Below, in pieces: positions 10,157 through 18,440 of a stretch of 64,000 nucleotides of DNA. Within the stretch, counting starts at the first letter, position 1; each line of letters opens with the position of its first letter. The stretch lies in assembly GCF_000170915.1 (NCBI RefSeq), contig NZ_ABCT01000003.1, positions 1 through 64,000 of the forward strand. Reading direction: 5' to 3'. Below the pieces are notes generated by a model. It was given only the letters and a program-made list of their open reading frames with translations. It was not told where the DNA came from and ran no database searches. Both the position numbers and the translations under genes were made by a program. The stretch is from Limnobacter sp. MED105 (GTDB lineage Bacteria > Pseudomonadota > Gammaproteobacteria > Burkholderiales > Burkholderiaceae_B).

Positions 10157-11253
10157 TTGGAAAGATCGCTCGTTTCAATGAAACGACGAACCTTTTGGCC
10201 TTCGTTCAAAACATGGGTGCCCGCAGTGACAATCAACTCCCCATTGCTTAAGCCATCCTTAACCAGAAAGTCGCTTTCAGACACGTCATAGGGCTCAACA
10301 ACACGTTTGTTGACCACACCCTGCTTCTCATCGAACACCCACACAAAAGCACCGGTATGCTCCGCAACCAGGGCCGAAATGGGCAACTTGAACGCGGTCG
10401 ACTTGGCGCCTGTGGTGAACTTCACCGTAGCGCTCATTCCGAAACGGGAAACTCTGGCCGGGTCGTTCACATCCAGCAACACAGCATATGTGCGTGTTAC
10501 CGGGTCAGCCACGGGTGACACCTCTCTCACTTTTGCTGCCAGAGCCTGTTTGCCAGACCACAGCAACACACTTGCCTCCTGACCCGGCTTGATCTCGCTG
10601 ACCCTATTCTCGGGCACAGCCATACTGACCTGTACATCATTCTCATCGGCCCATTGCACCACGGCCTGGCCTGGGGCCAATACCTGGCCTGCTTCAGCAT
10701 ACACACCGGAAATTACACCGATGCCCGGAGCACGCAAGTCACCGTATTGCCGCTGATTGGCCTGCGTGTTCAATTGCGCGCGAGCTTGGCTCAAACGGCT
10801 GCCGGCGGCATCGAATGCCAACTGTCGTCGATCCAGTTCAGCCTGGCTGATGAAGTTTTGTTGTTTCAGGGTTTTGGCACGTTCCAGGTCTGTTTTCAGC
10901 TGGGTATGCTCGGTGGCTGCTGCATCAAACTGTGCCTGGGCTGCCTGTAAGGCCAGGCTCAAGTCCTGAGGATCAATTTTTGCAAGTATTTGGCCTTTGG
11001 TAACCTTGTCCCCAACGTCCACAAGGCGTGCGGTCAACTTACCACCCACCTGGAAGCTGAGTTTTGCCTGAAAACGGGGTTCAATCTGACCTGGAAAACT
11101 TTCTTCAAAAGTACTGTCACCCGCTTGAAGCTCCATGACTCGCACAGGTCGAATCACTTCAGTGGTGTCAATTTCGGAACGGGAACAAGCGGCAAGCACG
11201 AGCGAGCCTGCGGTGGCCCATACAACAGGCAAGAACAAACGGCTTTTGGACAT
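10153..11253 (-). CDS. RND efflux periplasmic adaptor lipoprotein (membrane fusion protein)
   Basis: The 366-residue product has a lipoprotein signal peptide with lipobox LAAC (Cys near 23). It is followed by the barrel-sandwich/lipoyl half motif (FPGQIEPRFQAKLSFQVGGK), a coiled-coil hairpin (about 95-165) and a beta-barrel domain, the standard order for HlyD/AcrA-type adaptors. It bridges the permease and an outer-membrane channel. It is the first gene of the two-gene operon and overlaps the permease start by four bases. No local regulator gene is visible. Confidence 0.93.
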   Translation of the reverse strand: MSKSRLFLPVVWATAGSLVLAACSRSEIDTTEVIRPVRVMELQAGDSTFEESFPGQIEPRFQAKLSFQVGGKLTARLVDVGDKVTKGQILAKIDPQDLSLALQAAQAQFDAAATEHTQLKTDLERAKTLKQQNFISQAELDRRQLAFDAAGSRLSQARAQLNTQANQRQYGDLRAPGIGVISGVYAEAGQVLAPGQAVVQWADENDVQVSMAVPENRVSEIKPGQEASVLLWSGKQALAAKVREVSPVADPVTRTYAVLLDVNDPARVSRFGMSATVKFTTGAKSTAFKLPISALVAEHTGAFVWVFDEKQGVVNKRVVEPYDVSESDFLVKDGLSNGELIVTAGTHVLNEGQKVRRFIETSDLSK

Positions 11254-11327
11254 GGATCGCTCAATAGAGTGAATTTATTGTTATCTGCGCAATTGTCGTA
11301 TCAATCACAAGTCAAGTCAAAGCGGAC

Positions 11328-12710
11328 TCAAAAACAATCCAGCTTGTCTCTCAGCGCGGCGAGCGCCTTTTCAACACGATCAACGCCGATCACTTCGATA
11401 CCATCAATTGGCTGCTTCGGTGCATTGCTGGCAGGCACAATGGCGTGGGTAAATCCAAGTTTGGCAGCCTCACGCAGCCTTTCTTGCCCGCGCGGTGCCG
11501 GGCGTAGCTCACCAGACAGGCCGATTTCACCAAACACCACCAGTTCTTTGGGCAGGCGTTTGTTGCGCAAGGAGGACACCATGGCCAAAACAATCGCCAG
11601 GTCGGCTGCAGGTTCTGAAATTCTTACACCACCCACGGCGTTGATAAAAATGTCTTGATCAAAAAACTGCAGACCCGCATGGCGATGCATTACCGCCAGC
11701 AGCATGGCGAGGCGGTTTTGTTCAAGCCCCACCGACAACCTGCGCGGTGAAGGCGAATGCGAGGAATCGACCAAAGCCTGAATTTCAACAAGCAATGGGC
11801 GTGCGCCCTCTTGCGTGCACATCACGCAGGATCCGGCCACCCATTCGGCAGTTTGCGACAAAAACAAGGCTGAGGGATTGTTGACCCCTTTCAAGCCTCG
11901 GTCAGTCATGGCAAATACACCTAACTCGTTCACCGCACCAAACCGGTTTTTGAACGCTCGCACAAGGCGAAATGAGGACTGTGAATCGCCTTCGAAATAC
12001 AGCACCGTGTCTACGATATGCTCGAGCACGCGGGGGCCGGCCAGAGTACCTTCCTTGGTAACATGGCCGACCAAAATGGTAGTAATCCCCAGGGCTTTGG
12101 CAAGCCGTGTAAGCTGACTTGCACATTCGCGTACCTGGCTTACAGACCCTGGCGCTGCACTCAACTCGCTGGTGTACAGGGTTTGAATGGAATCGATCAC
12201 CAACACTTGGGGTTTGTGTGCTTCAAGTTGCGCAACAATTTGCTCAAGCTGAATTTCGGTTAACACATTCAGGTTAGTGTGTTCGAGCCCAAGGCGTTGA
12301 GCACGCAAGGCGATTTGCCCGGCAGATTCCTCACCACTGACATACAAGGCTGAAGTTGTTTTGGCCAAGGTGACCATGGATTGCAATAGCAAGGTGGATT
12401 TACCGATTCCAGGGTCACCGCCAAGCAACACCACCATGCCCGGCACCATTCCCCCACCCAACACACGGTCAAATTCGGGGACACCGCTGCTGAAACGTGG
12501 GTGGTCTTGCGCCTGAATTTCGGAAAGCTTGATGACGCTGCTACTTTGTGCAGCAAGGGCTGCAAAACGACTGTGCTTGGGCGCTGTTGCCGTGCTTACG
12601 GCCGATTCAACCAGCGTGTTCCAACTGTTGCAATCGCTGCACTGCCCTTGCCATTTGGCAAAAACAGAGCCGCATTCCGTACATTGATACTGACTTTTAC
12701 TTTTGGCCAA
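11328..12710 (-). CDS. radA: DNA repair protein RadA
   Basis: RadA is a RecA-related ATPase that promotes branch migration during homologous recombination. The 460-residue product has the N-terminal C4 zinc finger (CTECG...CSDC), Walker A GGDPGIGKST, the RadA-specific KNRFG motif and a C-terminal Lon-protease-like domain. The start is TTG: the protein begins AKSKSQYQCTECG, exactly where the family begins, and no in-frame ATG exists between the alr stop and this point. An AGGGA sequence lies 9 bases upstream. It is 21 bases downstream of alr and probably cotranscribed. Confidence 0.95.
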   Translation of the reverse strand: MAKSKSQYQCTECGSVFAKWQGQCSDCNSWNTLVESAVSTATAPKHSRFAALAAQSSSVIKLSEIQAQDHPRFSSGVPEFDRVLGGGMVPGMVVLLGGDPGIGKSTLLLQSMVTLAKTTSALYVSGEESAGQIALRAQRLGLEHTNLNVLTEIQLEQIVAQLEAHKPQVLVIDSIQTLYTSELSAAPGSVSQVRECASQLTRLAKALGITTILVGHVTKEGTLAGPRVLEHIVDTVLYFEGDSQSSFRLVRAFKNRFGAVNELGVFAMTDRGLKGVNNPSALFLSQTAEWVAGSCVMCTQEGARPLLVEIQALVDSSHSPSPRRLSVGLEQNRLAMLLAVMHRHAGLQFFDQDIFINAVGGVRISEPAADLAIVLAMVSSLRNKRLPKELVVFGEIGLSGELRPAPRGQERLREAAKLGFTHAIVPASNAPKQPIDGIEVIGVDRVEKALAALRDKLDCF

Positions 12711-12731
12711 AACTGCATGTCCCTGTAACGA

Positions 12732-13829
12732 CTAGGCTTCTAAAAATGGTACTCGCGGCGCAATTGCACACAACAATTCATAACCAATGGTGCCACAACG
12801 GTCGGCCACCACATCAACTGGAATGTGCTCACCCCACAATTCAACTGTGCTGCCAACCTTGGCATTCGGGATGTGGCTGACGTCGATGGTCATCATGTCC
12901 ATCGACACTCGGCCGGCGACCGGCGCAACATGCCCTTCAACATACGTGGGCGTTCCATCGGGCGCATGCCGTGGGTAGCCATCGGCATAACCGCAGGCCA
13001 CCACAGCAATCCGACCACTGTCGCTGGCTTCCCACCGCGAACCATAACCCACCCTGTCACCTTGCTTTACCTCTTGAATTGCAATGATTTCGCTGCTGAA
13101 GATCATTGCTGCCTTGAGGCCATAATTGGCTGCCGCATTTGGGCCTGGGGTGGCCCCGTATATGGCAATGCCCGGGCGCGCAATATCACCAGCGAGCATC
13201 GGAAAATTAAGGCTGCCAGCTGAGTTGGCCAGACTACTTCGCCAATGGTCGGGTTTGAGATCCATCAAGATTTGATGCTGACGCTGCGCAAAAGGCAAAC
13301 GAGCCCTGGGCTCCGCTTCATCCGCATTGGCAAAGTGCGTCATCAACACAGGCGTAGGCCATTGATGTTTCAGGGTGAACTCATCGAGCCACTGAATGGC
13401 GGCTTGCGCTTGAGCAGGTTGAAACCCCAAGCGATTCATGCCTGTGTTCAATTTCAGGAAAATTTGGGGTTTGTGTGCAGGCTGCCACTGCGCAATAGCC
13501 GCGAGGTCATTCAACTGATTCTGATTGTGAACCACCCAATCGCAACGCAACTCCATGGCCTTCAGCAAATCGGTCTGATCAAAACAGCCCTCGAGTAACA
13601 CAATTGGCTTGTTCCAGCCCATGCAACGCAAGCGAGCCGCACCCTCTATTTCTAAGATGGCCAAGGCGTCTGCTTGCCACAAGCCGTCGATGATTCGTTC
13701 CAAACCATGCCCATAACCATTGGCTTTCACCACAGGCATCATCACAACATTGCCCAGCAATTCTTTGATTCTATTGATATTGGCAGAGATGGCGGCGGGT
13801 TTGACCACTGCACGTATGGGTCGCGGCAT
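12732..13829 (-). CDS. alr: alanine racemase
   Basis: This pyridoxal-phosphate enzyme converts L- to D-alanine for peptidoglycan. The 365-residue product has the PLP-lysine motif VVKANGYGHG near residue 34 and the second catalytic tyrosine in RVGYGSRW, followed by the C-terminal beta domain. It is first in an alr-radA pair and divergent from lplT. An alr-radA pairing is known from related betaproteobacteria. Confidence 0.96.
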   Translation of the reverse strand: MPRPIRAVVKPAAISANINRIKELLGNVVMMPVVKANGYGHGLERIIDGLWQADALAILEIEGAARLRCMGWNKPIVLLEGCFDQTDLLKAMELRCDWVVHNQNQLNDLAAIAQWQPAHKPQIFLKLNTGMNRLGFQPAQAQAAIQWLDEFTLKHQWPTPVLMTHFANADEAEPRARLPFAQRQHQILMDLKPDHWRSSLANSAGSLNFPMLAGDIARPGIAIYGATPGPNAAANYGLKAAMIFSSEIIAIQEVKQGDRVGYGSRWEASDSGRIAVVACGYADGYPRHAPDGTPTYVEGHVAPVAGRVSMDMMTIDVSHIPNAKVGSTVELWGEHIPVDVVADRCGTIGYELLCAIAPRVPFLEA

Positions 13830-13947
13830 GGGCTGGCAATTGGTGATTTAGGGGTTGGCTCGAACTTCGTAAAAAAGGCATTGCTTAATACGCGAAGCGC
13901 TTGGATATGATATAACGCCTCAACACCGTTGAACGAGCAGCGAAACG

Positions 13948-13973
13948 GCGAAATCGCACTAATTGGATTTCGC
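13948..13973 (+). promoter_or_regulatory. perfect inverted repeat in the lplT leader
   Basis: GCGAAATC and GATTTCGC form perfect 8-bp arms around a 10-base loop and end 15 bases before the lplT ATG. No purine-rich ribosome site is visible between the hairpin and the ATG. This could be an mRNA hairpin that controls translation, or an operator shared with divergent alr. The role is unknown. Confidence 0.4.
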
Positions 13974-13988
13974 TCAATTCACAGTTGA

Positions 13989-15266
13989 ATGAAACCCGGC
14001 TTTTACACCATCATGGCGGCGCAGTTTTTCTCGTCGCTTGCAGACAACGCACTTTTGATTGCAGCAATCGCATTGCTGTTTCAGATCCAGTCTCCTGACT
14101 GGATGACCCCATTGCTGAAGCTGTTCTTCGTAGTGTCGTACGTGGTGCTGGCCCCCTTCGTTGGCGGGTTCGCAGATACTTTGCCCAAAGGGCGGGTCAT
14201 GTTGATCACCAACTCGATCAAGATTGTGGGTTGCCTGATGATGTTCTTCGGTGTGCACCCTCTACTTTCTTATGCGGTGGTGGGCCTGGGCGCTGCAGCC
14301 TACTCGCCTGCAAAATATGGCATTCTGACCGAGCTTTTGCCGCACGACCGGCTTGTAGAGGCCAACGGCTGGATTGAAGGGCTCACAGTGCTGTCGATCA
14401 TTCTTGGCACCGTGCTTGGCGGCATATTGATTGCGCCGGGCACTAGCCAATACCTGATGCAACTGCATATTCCAGGTGTGACTGACAATATGGATACGCC
14501 TGCTGAAGCTGCAATTTTTGTGATCACCTCAGGGTATTTGATCGCAGCGATTTTTAACTTCAAGATTCCAGACACGGGGGCACGCTATGAACCCCAGCTG
14601 AATCACCCAATCATCATGACCCGCAAGTTTTATGGCTGCGTCAAACAATTGTGGAACGACAAGTTGGGTCAAATCTCATTGGCTGTTACCACTCTTTTCT
14701 GGGGTGCCGGGGCCACGCTTCAATTTATCGTGCTGAAATGGGCTGAAAGTGCCTTGGGCCTGCCACTGGACAAAGGCGCCATTCTTCAAGGTGTTTGCGC
14801 ATTCGGCGTGGCTGCTGGCGCTGTGGCTGCTGCGAAACTGATTCCCCTGAAAAAATCGATGTTGGTGCTACCCATGGGCATTCTGATGGGCATTGTGTGC
14901 ATGACCATGGTGTTGGTCAACAACCAGGGTATGGCTTACCTGCTGATTACCGTGATCGGCGCATTGAGTGGATTTTTTGTAGTGCCCATGAACGCCTTGC
15001 TACAACACCGTGGCCATGTGCTGATGAGCGCCGGCCGATCGATTGCCATTCAGAATTTCAACGAAAATATTTCAGTGCTGACCATGCTTGGCATTTACGC
15101 CATTTTGATCAGCTTCGATGTGCATGTGAATAATGTGATTTTGATGTTCGGCGGCTTTGTCATGGCCACCATGCTGATGGTGATTATTTGGCACCGCCGC
15201 AACCAGCGCTTATACAACGTGGAAGCGCGAATTGGCGAGGATCGCCCGGTCGGCGTTCCGTTGTAA
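13989..15266 (+). CDS. lplT: lysophospholipid transporter LplT
   Basis: This 425-residue major-facilitator protein with about 12 membrane segments flips lysophospholipids across the inner membrane for re-acylation. Recognised from the family N-terminus (GFYTIMAAQFFSSLADNALL), the motif GGFADTLPKGRVM after helix 2 and AAYSPAKYGILTELLP. In enterobacteria lplT neighbours the acyltransferase aas; here no acyltransferase is fused or adjacent. It is divergent from alr and convergent with the glycosylase gene, with only 8 bases between the two stops. Confidence 0.9.
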   Translation: MKPGFYTIMAAQFFSSLADNALLIAAIALLFQIQSPDWMTPLLKLFFVVSYVVLAPFVGGFADTLPKGRVMLITNSIKIVGCLMMFFGVHPLLSYAVVGLGAAAYSPAKYGILTELLPHDRLVEANGWIEGLTVLSIILGTVLGGILIAPGTSQYLMQLHIPGVTDNMDTPAEAAIFVITSGYLIAAIFNFKIPDTGARYEPQLNHPIIMTRKFYGCVKQLWNDKLGQISLAVTTLFWGAGATLQFIVLKWAESALGLPLDKGAILQGVCAFGVAAGAVAAAKLIPLKKSMLVLPMGILMGIVCMTMVLVNNQGMAYLLITVIGALSGFFVVPMNALLQHRGHVLMSAGRSIAIQNFNENISVLTMLGIYAILISFDVHVNNVILMFGGFVMATMLMVIIWHRRNQRLYNVEARIGEDRPVGVPL

Positions 15267-15274
15267 CAGGCTGT

Positions 15275-15976
15275 TTAAATTACGCCTTGCTGTTTCAGCA
15301 GTAACAAATCGTCCCACGCTTTCTGTTTTTCCTCAGATCTGCGCAACAGATAGGCTGGGTGATATGTGACCACAGCGGGGATGTCGAGCCCATCCACAAT
15401 CACTCTGTGAACCGTGCCCCGCAATTCCCCCACTGGCTTTTTAGTGTTCAAAAGAGTTTGAATTGCAAAGCGCCCCACCAGTAGCAAAACTTGGGGCCTA
15501 CTGGCCTTGATTTGCTGAACAAGGTATGGCGAACATTGATCGATTTCGGCTTGTTCAGGATTGCGGTTGCCGGGGGGGTGACACTTCACCACATTGGCGA
15601 TATAGGTGTTGTTTGTACGGCTCGCGCCAACGGCTTTGAGCATTCGATCCAACAGTTGCCCTGACTTACCCACAAATGGCCGGCCTGTCGCGTCCTCGTC
15701 CACGCCAGGTCCTTCTCCCACCACCATTAGGGGTGCATGGGGTATGCCATCTGCAAACACGGTTTGCTTACGGGTTTCGCACAGACCGCATTTTTTGCAA
15801 ACAGCAACCATCTCTTGTAATGACTCAAGCGAAAGTGAAGCGGGCAACATTTCATCGAGCCCCACGCCGCTTGCCATGGCGTCGGGCTTTGAGGGCTCGT
15901 CTTGGCTCCGTAATTCCCAAACAGGGCCAATACCCATGGCATTGAACAAATCGGCTTTGTTTCGAGTACTTGTCAT
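15275..15976 (-). CDS. uracil-DNA glycosylase, family 4/5 iron-sulfur type
   Basis: The enzyme removes uracil from DNA. The 233-residue product has the cysteines of a [4Fe-4S] cluster (CKKCGLC, with further Cys in NVVKCHPPGNRNP and DQCSPYL), motif GEGPGVDEDATGRPFVG and the C-terminal HPAYLLR. I chose the ATG giving MTSTRNKADLF because it overlaps the rimI stop as ATGA and the longer upstream frame only re-reads rimI. It has an N-terminal extension of about 70 residues before the catalytic domain, as is common in this branch. Last gene of the ispD-ispF-tsaB-rimI run. Confidence 0.92.
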   Translation of the reverse strand: MTSTRNKADLFNAMGIGPVWELRSQDEPSKPDAMASGVGLDEMLPASLSLESLQEMVAVCKKCGLCETRKQTVFADGIPHAPLMVVGEGPGVDEDATGRPFVGKSGQLLDRMLKAVGASRTNNTYIANVVKCHPPGNRNPEQAEIDQCSPYLVQQIKASRPQVLLLVGRFAIQTLLNTKKPVGELRGTVHRVIVDGLDIPAVVTYHPAYLLRRSEEKQKAWDDLLLLKQQGVI

Positions 15977-16434
15977 TGCAGAGAGCCTGTAAATCGTTTG
16001 AACATCACCAAGGCGTCTTCGCGGCCCAGTTGAGACGGGTAATAATTCTTGCGCGCACCGATCAGCTTGAACCCCTCTTTCTCGTACATATTCTTGGCAG
16101 TCAAATTGCTGGGACGAACCTCCAGCAACATGCCCGTTGCATGGGCAAGTTTCGCCTGGCCAATGCCCCACTGCAACAAGTGCTTGCCGTGACCCAAACC
16201 TTGCAAGTCGGCACGAATGGAAATGTTCAGCAGGTGGTATTCATCAACAACCTGCATCATCACAATGTAGCCTGCAAGTTGTTCATCCAACCACATGCAA
16301 TGCATGTGATAACCCGCGCGCAGGGAGTCCAGAAAATTCCGGTCTGTCCAGGGGAACTCGTAAATCTGATTCTCAACCAGAATTACAGCGGGCACATCGG
16401 CCTCGGTCATGGGTCGAATACTAAACAGCGCCAT
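15973..16434 (-). CDS. rimI: ribosomal protein S18 alanine N-acetyltransferase RimI
   Basis: The 153-residue GNAT-fold acetyltransferase has the acetyl-CoA loop near QGLGHGKHLL, then the LLEVRPSN...AKNMYEKEGF region with the conserved Glu, Asn and Tyr. It acetylates the N-terminal Ala of ribosomal protein S18. It overlaps the end of tsaB by 14 bases and the glycosylase start by 4. A tsaB-rimI pairing is widespread in bacteria. Confidence 0.94.
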   Translation of the reverse strand: MALFSIRPMTEADVPAVILVENQIYEFPWTDRNFLDSLRAGYHMHCMWLDEQLAGYIVMMQVVDEYHLLNISIRADLQGLGHGKHLLQWGIGQAKLAHATGMLLEVRPSNLTAKNMYEKEGFKLIGARKNYYPSQLGREDALVMFKRFTGSLQ

Positions 16435-17122
16435 GCTTCAACGCCAATCGTTCAGTGGTGGTTTGCGCAACTTTGTCACGCACATACAAGGGCTGACAAT
16501 CAAACGGTGTAGCAACTCGCCCAGCCTCAAATTCCTGCCATGCCAATTGCGCCAGGCGAACTGCACACACCGCCCCCTGAACCGCGACGGAGCCCGGCTC
16601 ATGAAGCTGTGCATACACATGCGCATCACACACTGCAGACCCGTGAATATTCTGCAGCTCATCCAGGGCCAGCAAATGTGGTGGCTTCACCCATTGGGTG
16701 CCCTGCGCGGTTCGCTGAATGCAGGCAGCATAAATTTCATTCAAACGCGCATCCATTAAAACCGTGACTGGCTTATCCGGCAACTGTGCGGTCAACATGC
16801 ATTCAAAACTGGTCAGTGGCACAGTGGGCACCTGCCAGGCCACAGCAAGGCCCTGAGCAACACCACAGGCTGTTCGAAGACTGGTAAAACCACCAGGACC
16901 AATATCAACAGCAATGGCTGCACACTGGGCAGGCTTTAAATTGGCCTGTTCCAGATGTTGCTGAATCATGGGCAACAGTTGGGCAGACTGGCTTTTGTAA
17001 TCCGTAATTTCAAAGTTGAACAAGTCCGCCGCATGCGCATTTAATTCAAGAGGCTCAGTGGCTGCAGCCACCTTGGCTACGCCTGAACTGGTGCTAATTG
17101 CCAAAATAAAACGGGAAACCAT
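16421..17122 (-). CDS. tsaB: tRNA threonylcarbamoyladenosine biosynthesis protein TsaB
   Basis: TsaB is the dimerisation partner that works with TsaD and TsaE to make t6A37 in ANN-decoding tRNAs. The 233-residue product has the actin/HSP70-like N-terminal fold (ILAISTSSG) and the signature DIGPGGFTSLRTACGVAQGLA. The start is the ATG overlapping the ispF stop by one base (TGATG), which suggests translational coupling. A TTG one codon earlier is possible but unlikely. Confidence 0.94.
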   Translation of the reverse strand: MVSRFILAISTSSGVAKVAAATEPLELNAHAADLFNFEITDYKSQSAQLLPMIQQHLEQANLKPAQCAAIAVDIGPGGFTSLRTACGVAQGLAVAWQVPTVPLTSFECMLTAQLPDKPVTVLMDARLNEIYAACIQRTAQGTQWVKPPHLLALDELQNIHGSAVCDAHVYAQLHEPGSVAVQGAVCAVRLAQLAWQEFEAGRVATPFDCQPLYVRDKVAQTTTERLALKHGAV

Positions 17123-17616
17123 CAATCGCCCTTCATCATCAACACAACGGCCTGCGCCTCAATGGCTTCCTTGCGCCCAAGGTAACCCAACTTTTCATTG
17201 GTTTTGGCCTTGATGTTGACCGCATGCAAGGGCAAGTCGCAAAGACCGCTCACACTGGAATGCATGGCAGCCATGTGAGGCGCAAGTTTTGGACTTTGGC
17301 AAATCAAAGTGGAATCGATATTGATCAAGGTGAATCCCTTCTGCCTGGCTTTCTCGATCACGCTTTTTAACAGAACTCCACTGTCAGCGCCCTCGAACTG
17401 AGGGTCTGTGTCAGAGAAGTGGGTACCAATGTCGCCCAGGGCGCATGCACCCAAAATTGCATCGGTGATGGCGTGCAACAAGGCATCTGCGTCGGAATGG
17501 CCCAGCAAACCGAGCTCCGAAGGAATGTGTACTCCGCCCAGAATCAGCCGACGTCCTTCGACCAATCGGTGCACATCATAACCCTGCCCCACTCGCAGAC
17601 GGCCAATTTCACTCAT
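17122..17616 (-). CDS. ispF: 2-C-methyl-D-erythritol 2,4-cyclodiphosphate synthase
   Basis: This is the fifth enzyme of the MEP isoprenoid pathway; it cyclises the CDP-ME-2-phosphate intermediate. The 164-residue product has zinc-binding GYDVHRL, the [19 protein letters not shown] core and FSDTDPQ. It overlaps ispD by four bases (ATGA) and is followed by tsaB with a one-base overlap. Confidence 0.97.
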   Translation of the reverse strand: MSEIGRLRVGQGYDVHRLVEGRRLILGGVHIPSELGLLGHSDADALLHAITDAILGACALGDIGTHFSDTDPQFEGADSGVLLKSVIEKARQKGFTLINIDSTLICQSPKLAPHMAAMHSSVSGLCDLPLHAVNIKAKTNEKLGYLGRKEAIEAQAVVLMMKGD

Positions 17617-18344
17617 TCCAAATTCTCCTGTTGCAAACCAAGCAACCTGGCTACTGTGCCCAAATCTTCAGCGCGGGTAATTTTCATGTTTTCCACATGC
17701 CCGGGGACAATCAGGGGACCCACACCCATCGTTTCAATCGCACTGGCATCGTCGGTCAATTGGGCACCTTTGTACAAGCACTCGGAAATGGCCATACTCA
17801 GCGCCTGCGCCCGAAACATTTGGGGTGTTTGTGCCGCCCACAAGTGGTCTCTGGGTATGGTGTGCTGGGCAATCACTTCACCCTCCTCTGCCACGCTGAT
17901 TTTCTTCAAGGTATCCGCCACTGGCACGGCCAGCAAGGCCCCGGCAACATGCTCACTGCCCTGGTCAATCAGGCTTTTTAATGCAGCGGCACTCAAGCCC
18001 GGGCGAGCGGCATCGTGCACCAACACCCAATCGGTCTCATTCACCAGGAAGTTCTCAAGCAAATGATTCAATCCATTCAGTACGCTGTTCACACGCTCCT
18101 GTCCACCCACAGGCAAACATTTGACCTGTGGGTTGCCTTGAAACAGCGCAGTGGCAATCGAGTCGTCGTTGGCCACCACCACAAATACCCCTTCCACACG
18201 GGGGTCGACCAACAAGGCCTCAACACTGCGTTCCAGCACGGTTTTTGCACCCAGCATGGCGTACTGCTTGGGAATGCTCCCGCCAAAGCGCCGCCCGGCA
18301 CCACCGGCGGGGACTAATCCAAAGTACTTGGCAGTTCTTGCCAT
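17613..18344 (-). CDS. ispD: 2-C-methyl-D-erythritol 4-phosphate cytidylyltransferase
   Basis: This is the third enzyme of the MEP pathway and transfers CMP to methylerythritol phosphate. The 243-residue product begins with the nucleotide-binding signature [19 protein letters not shown] and contains VHDAARP. First gene of the five-gene overlapping operon, with AGGA 10 bases before the ATG. It is divergent from mfd. Confidence 0.97.
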   Translation of the reverse strand: MARTAKYFGLVPAGGAGRRFGGSIPKQYAMLGAKTVLERSVEALLVDPRVEGVFVVVANDDSIATALFQGNPQVKCLPVGGQERVNSVLNGLNHLLENFLVNETDWVLVHDAARPGLSAAALKSLIDQGSEHVAGALLAVPVADTLKKISVAEEGEVIAQHTIPRDHLWAAQTPQMFRAQALSMAISECLYKGAQLTDDASAIETMGVGPLIVPGHVENMKITRAEDLGTVARLLGLQQENLE

Positions 18345-18378
18345 GAAAGCCTGTTCCTATGCGGGCACTTGCCGCCGT

Positions 18379-18407
18379 ATAATACGGGCCTTGATTCACC
18401 GACCCAA
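18379..18407 (-). promoter_or_regulatory. candidate sigma-70 promoter of the ispD operon
   Basis: On the minus strand TTGGGT (18402-18407) and TATTAT (18379-18384) are separated by 17 bases, about 35 bases before the ispD ATG. The same bases read on the plus strand contain a perfect TATAAT (18378-18383) that could serve as the mfd -10, although its -35 is poor. The two divergent promoters therefore appear to overlap back to back. Confidence 0.45.
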
Positions 18408-18440
18408 AAACCCGAACTTGAAGCCCACTGGAAAACCAGC

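Noticed and set aside
15977-16171. Longer glycosylase frame with 65 extra residues
   Set aside because: The added part is only another frame of rimI; the ATGA overlap gives a better start.
18355-18383. Plus-strand promoter for mfd with TATAAT
   Set aside because: The -10 is perfect but no convincing -35 exists at 16-18 bases; kept only as a remark on the ispD promoter.
18369-18440. Longer mfd frame beginning before 18441
   Set aside because: It starts at a TTG that overlaps the predicted promoter elements and has no ribosome site; family similarity begins later.
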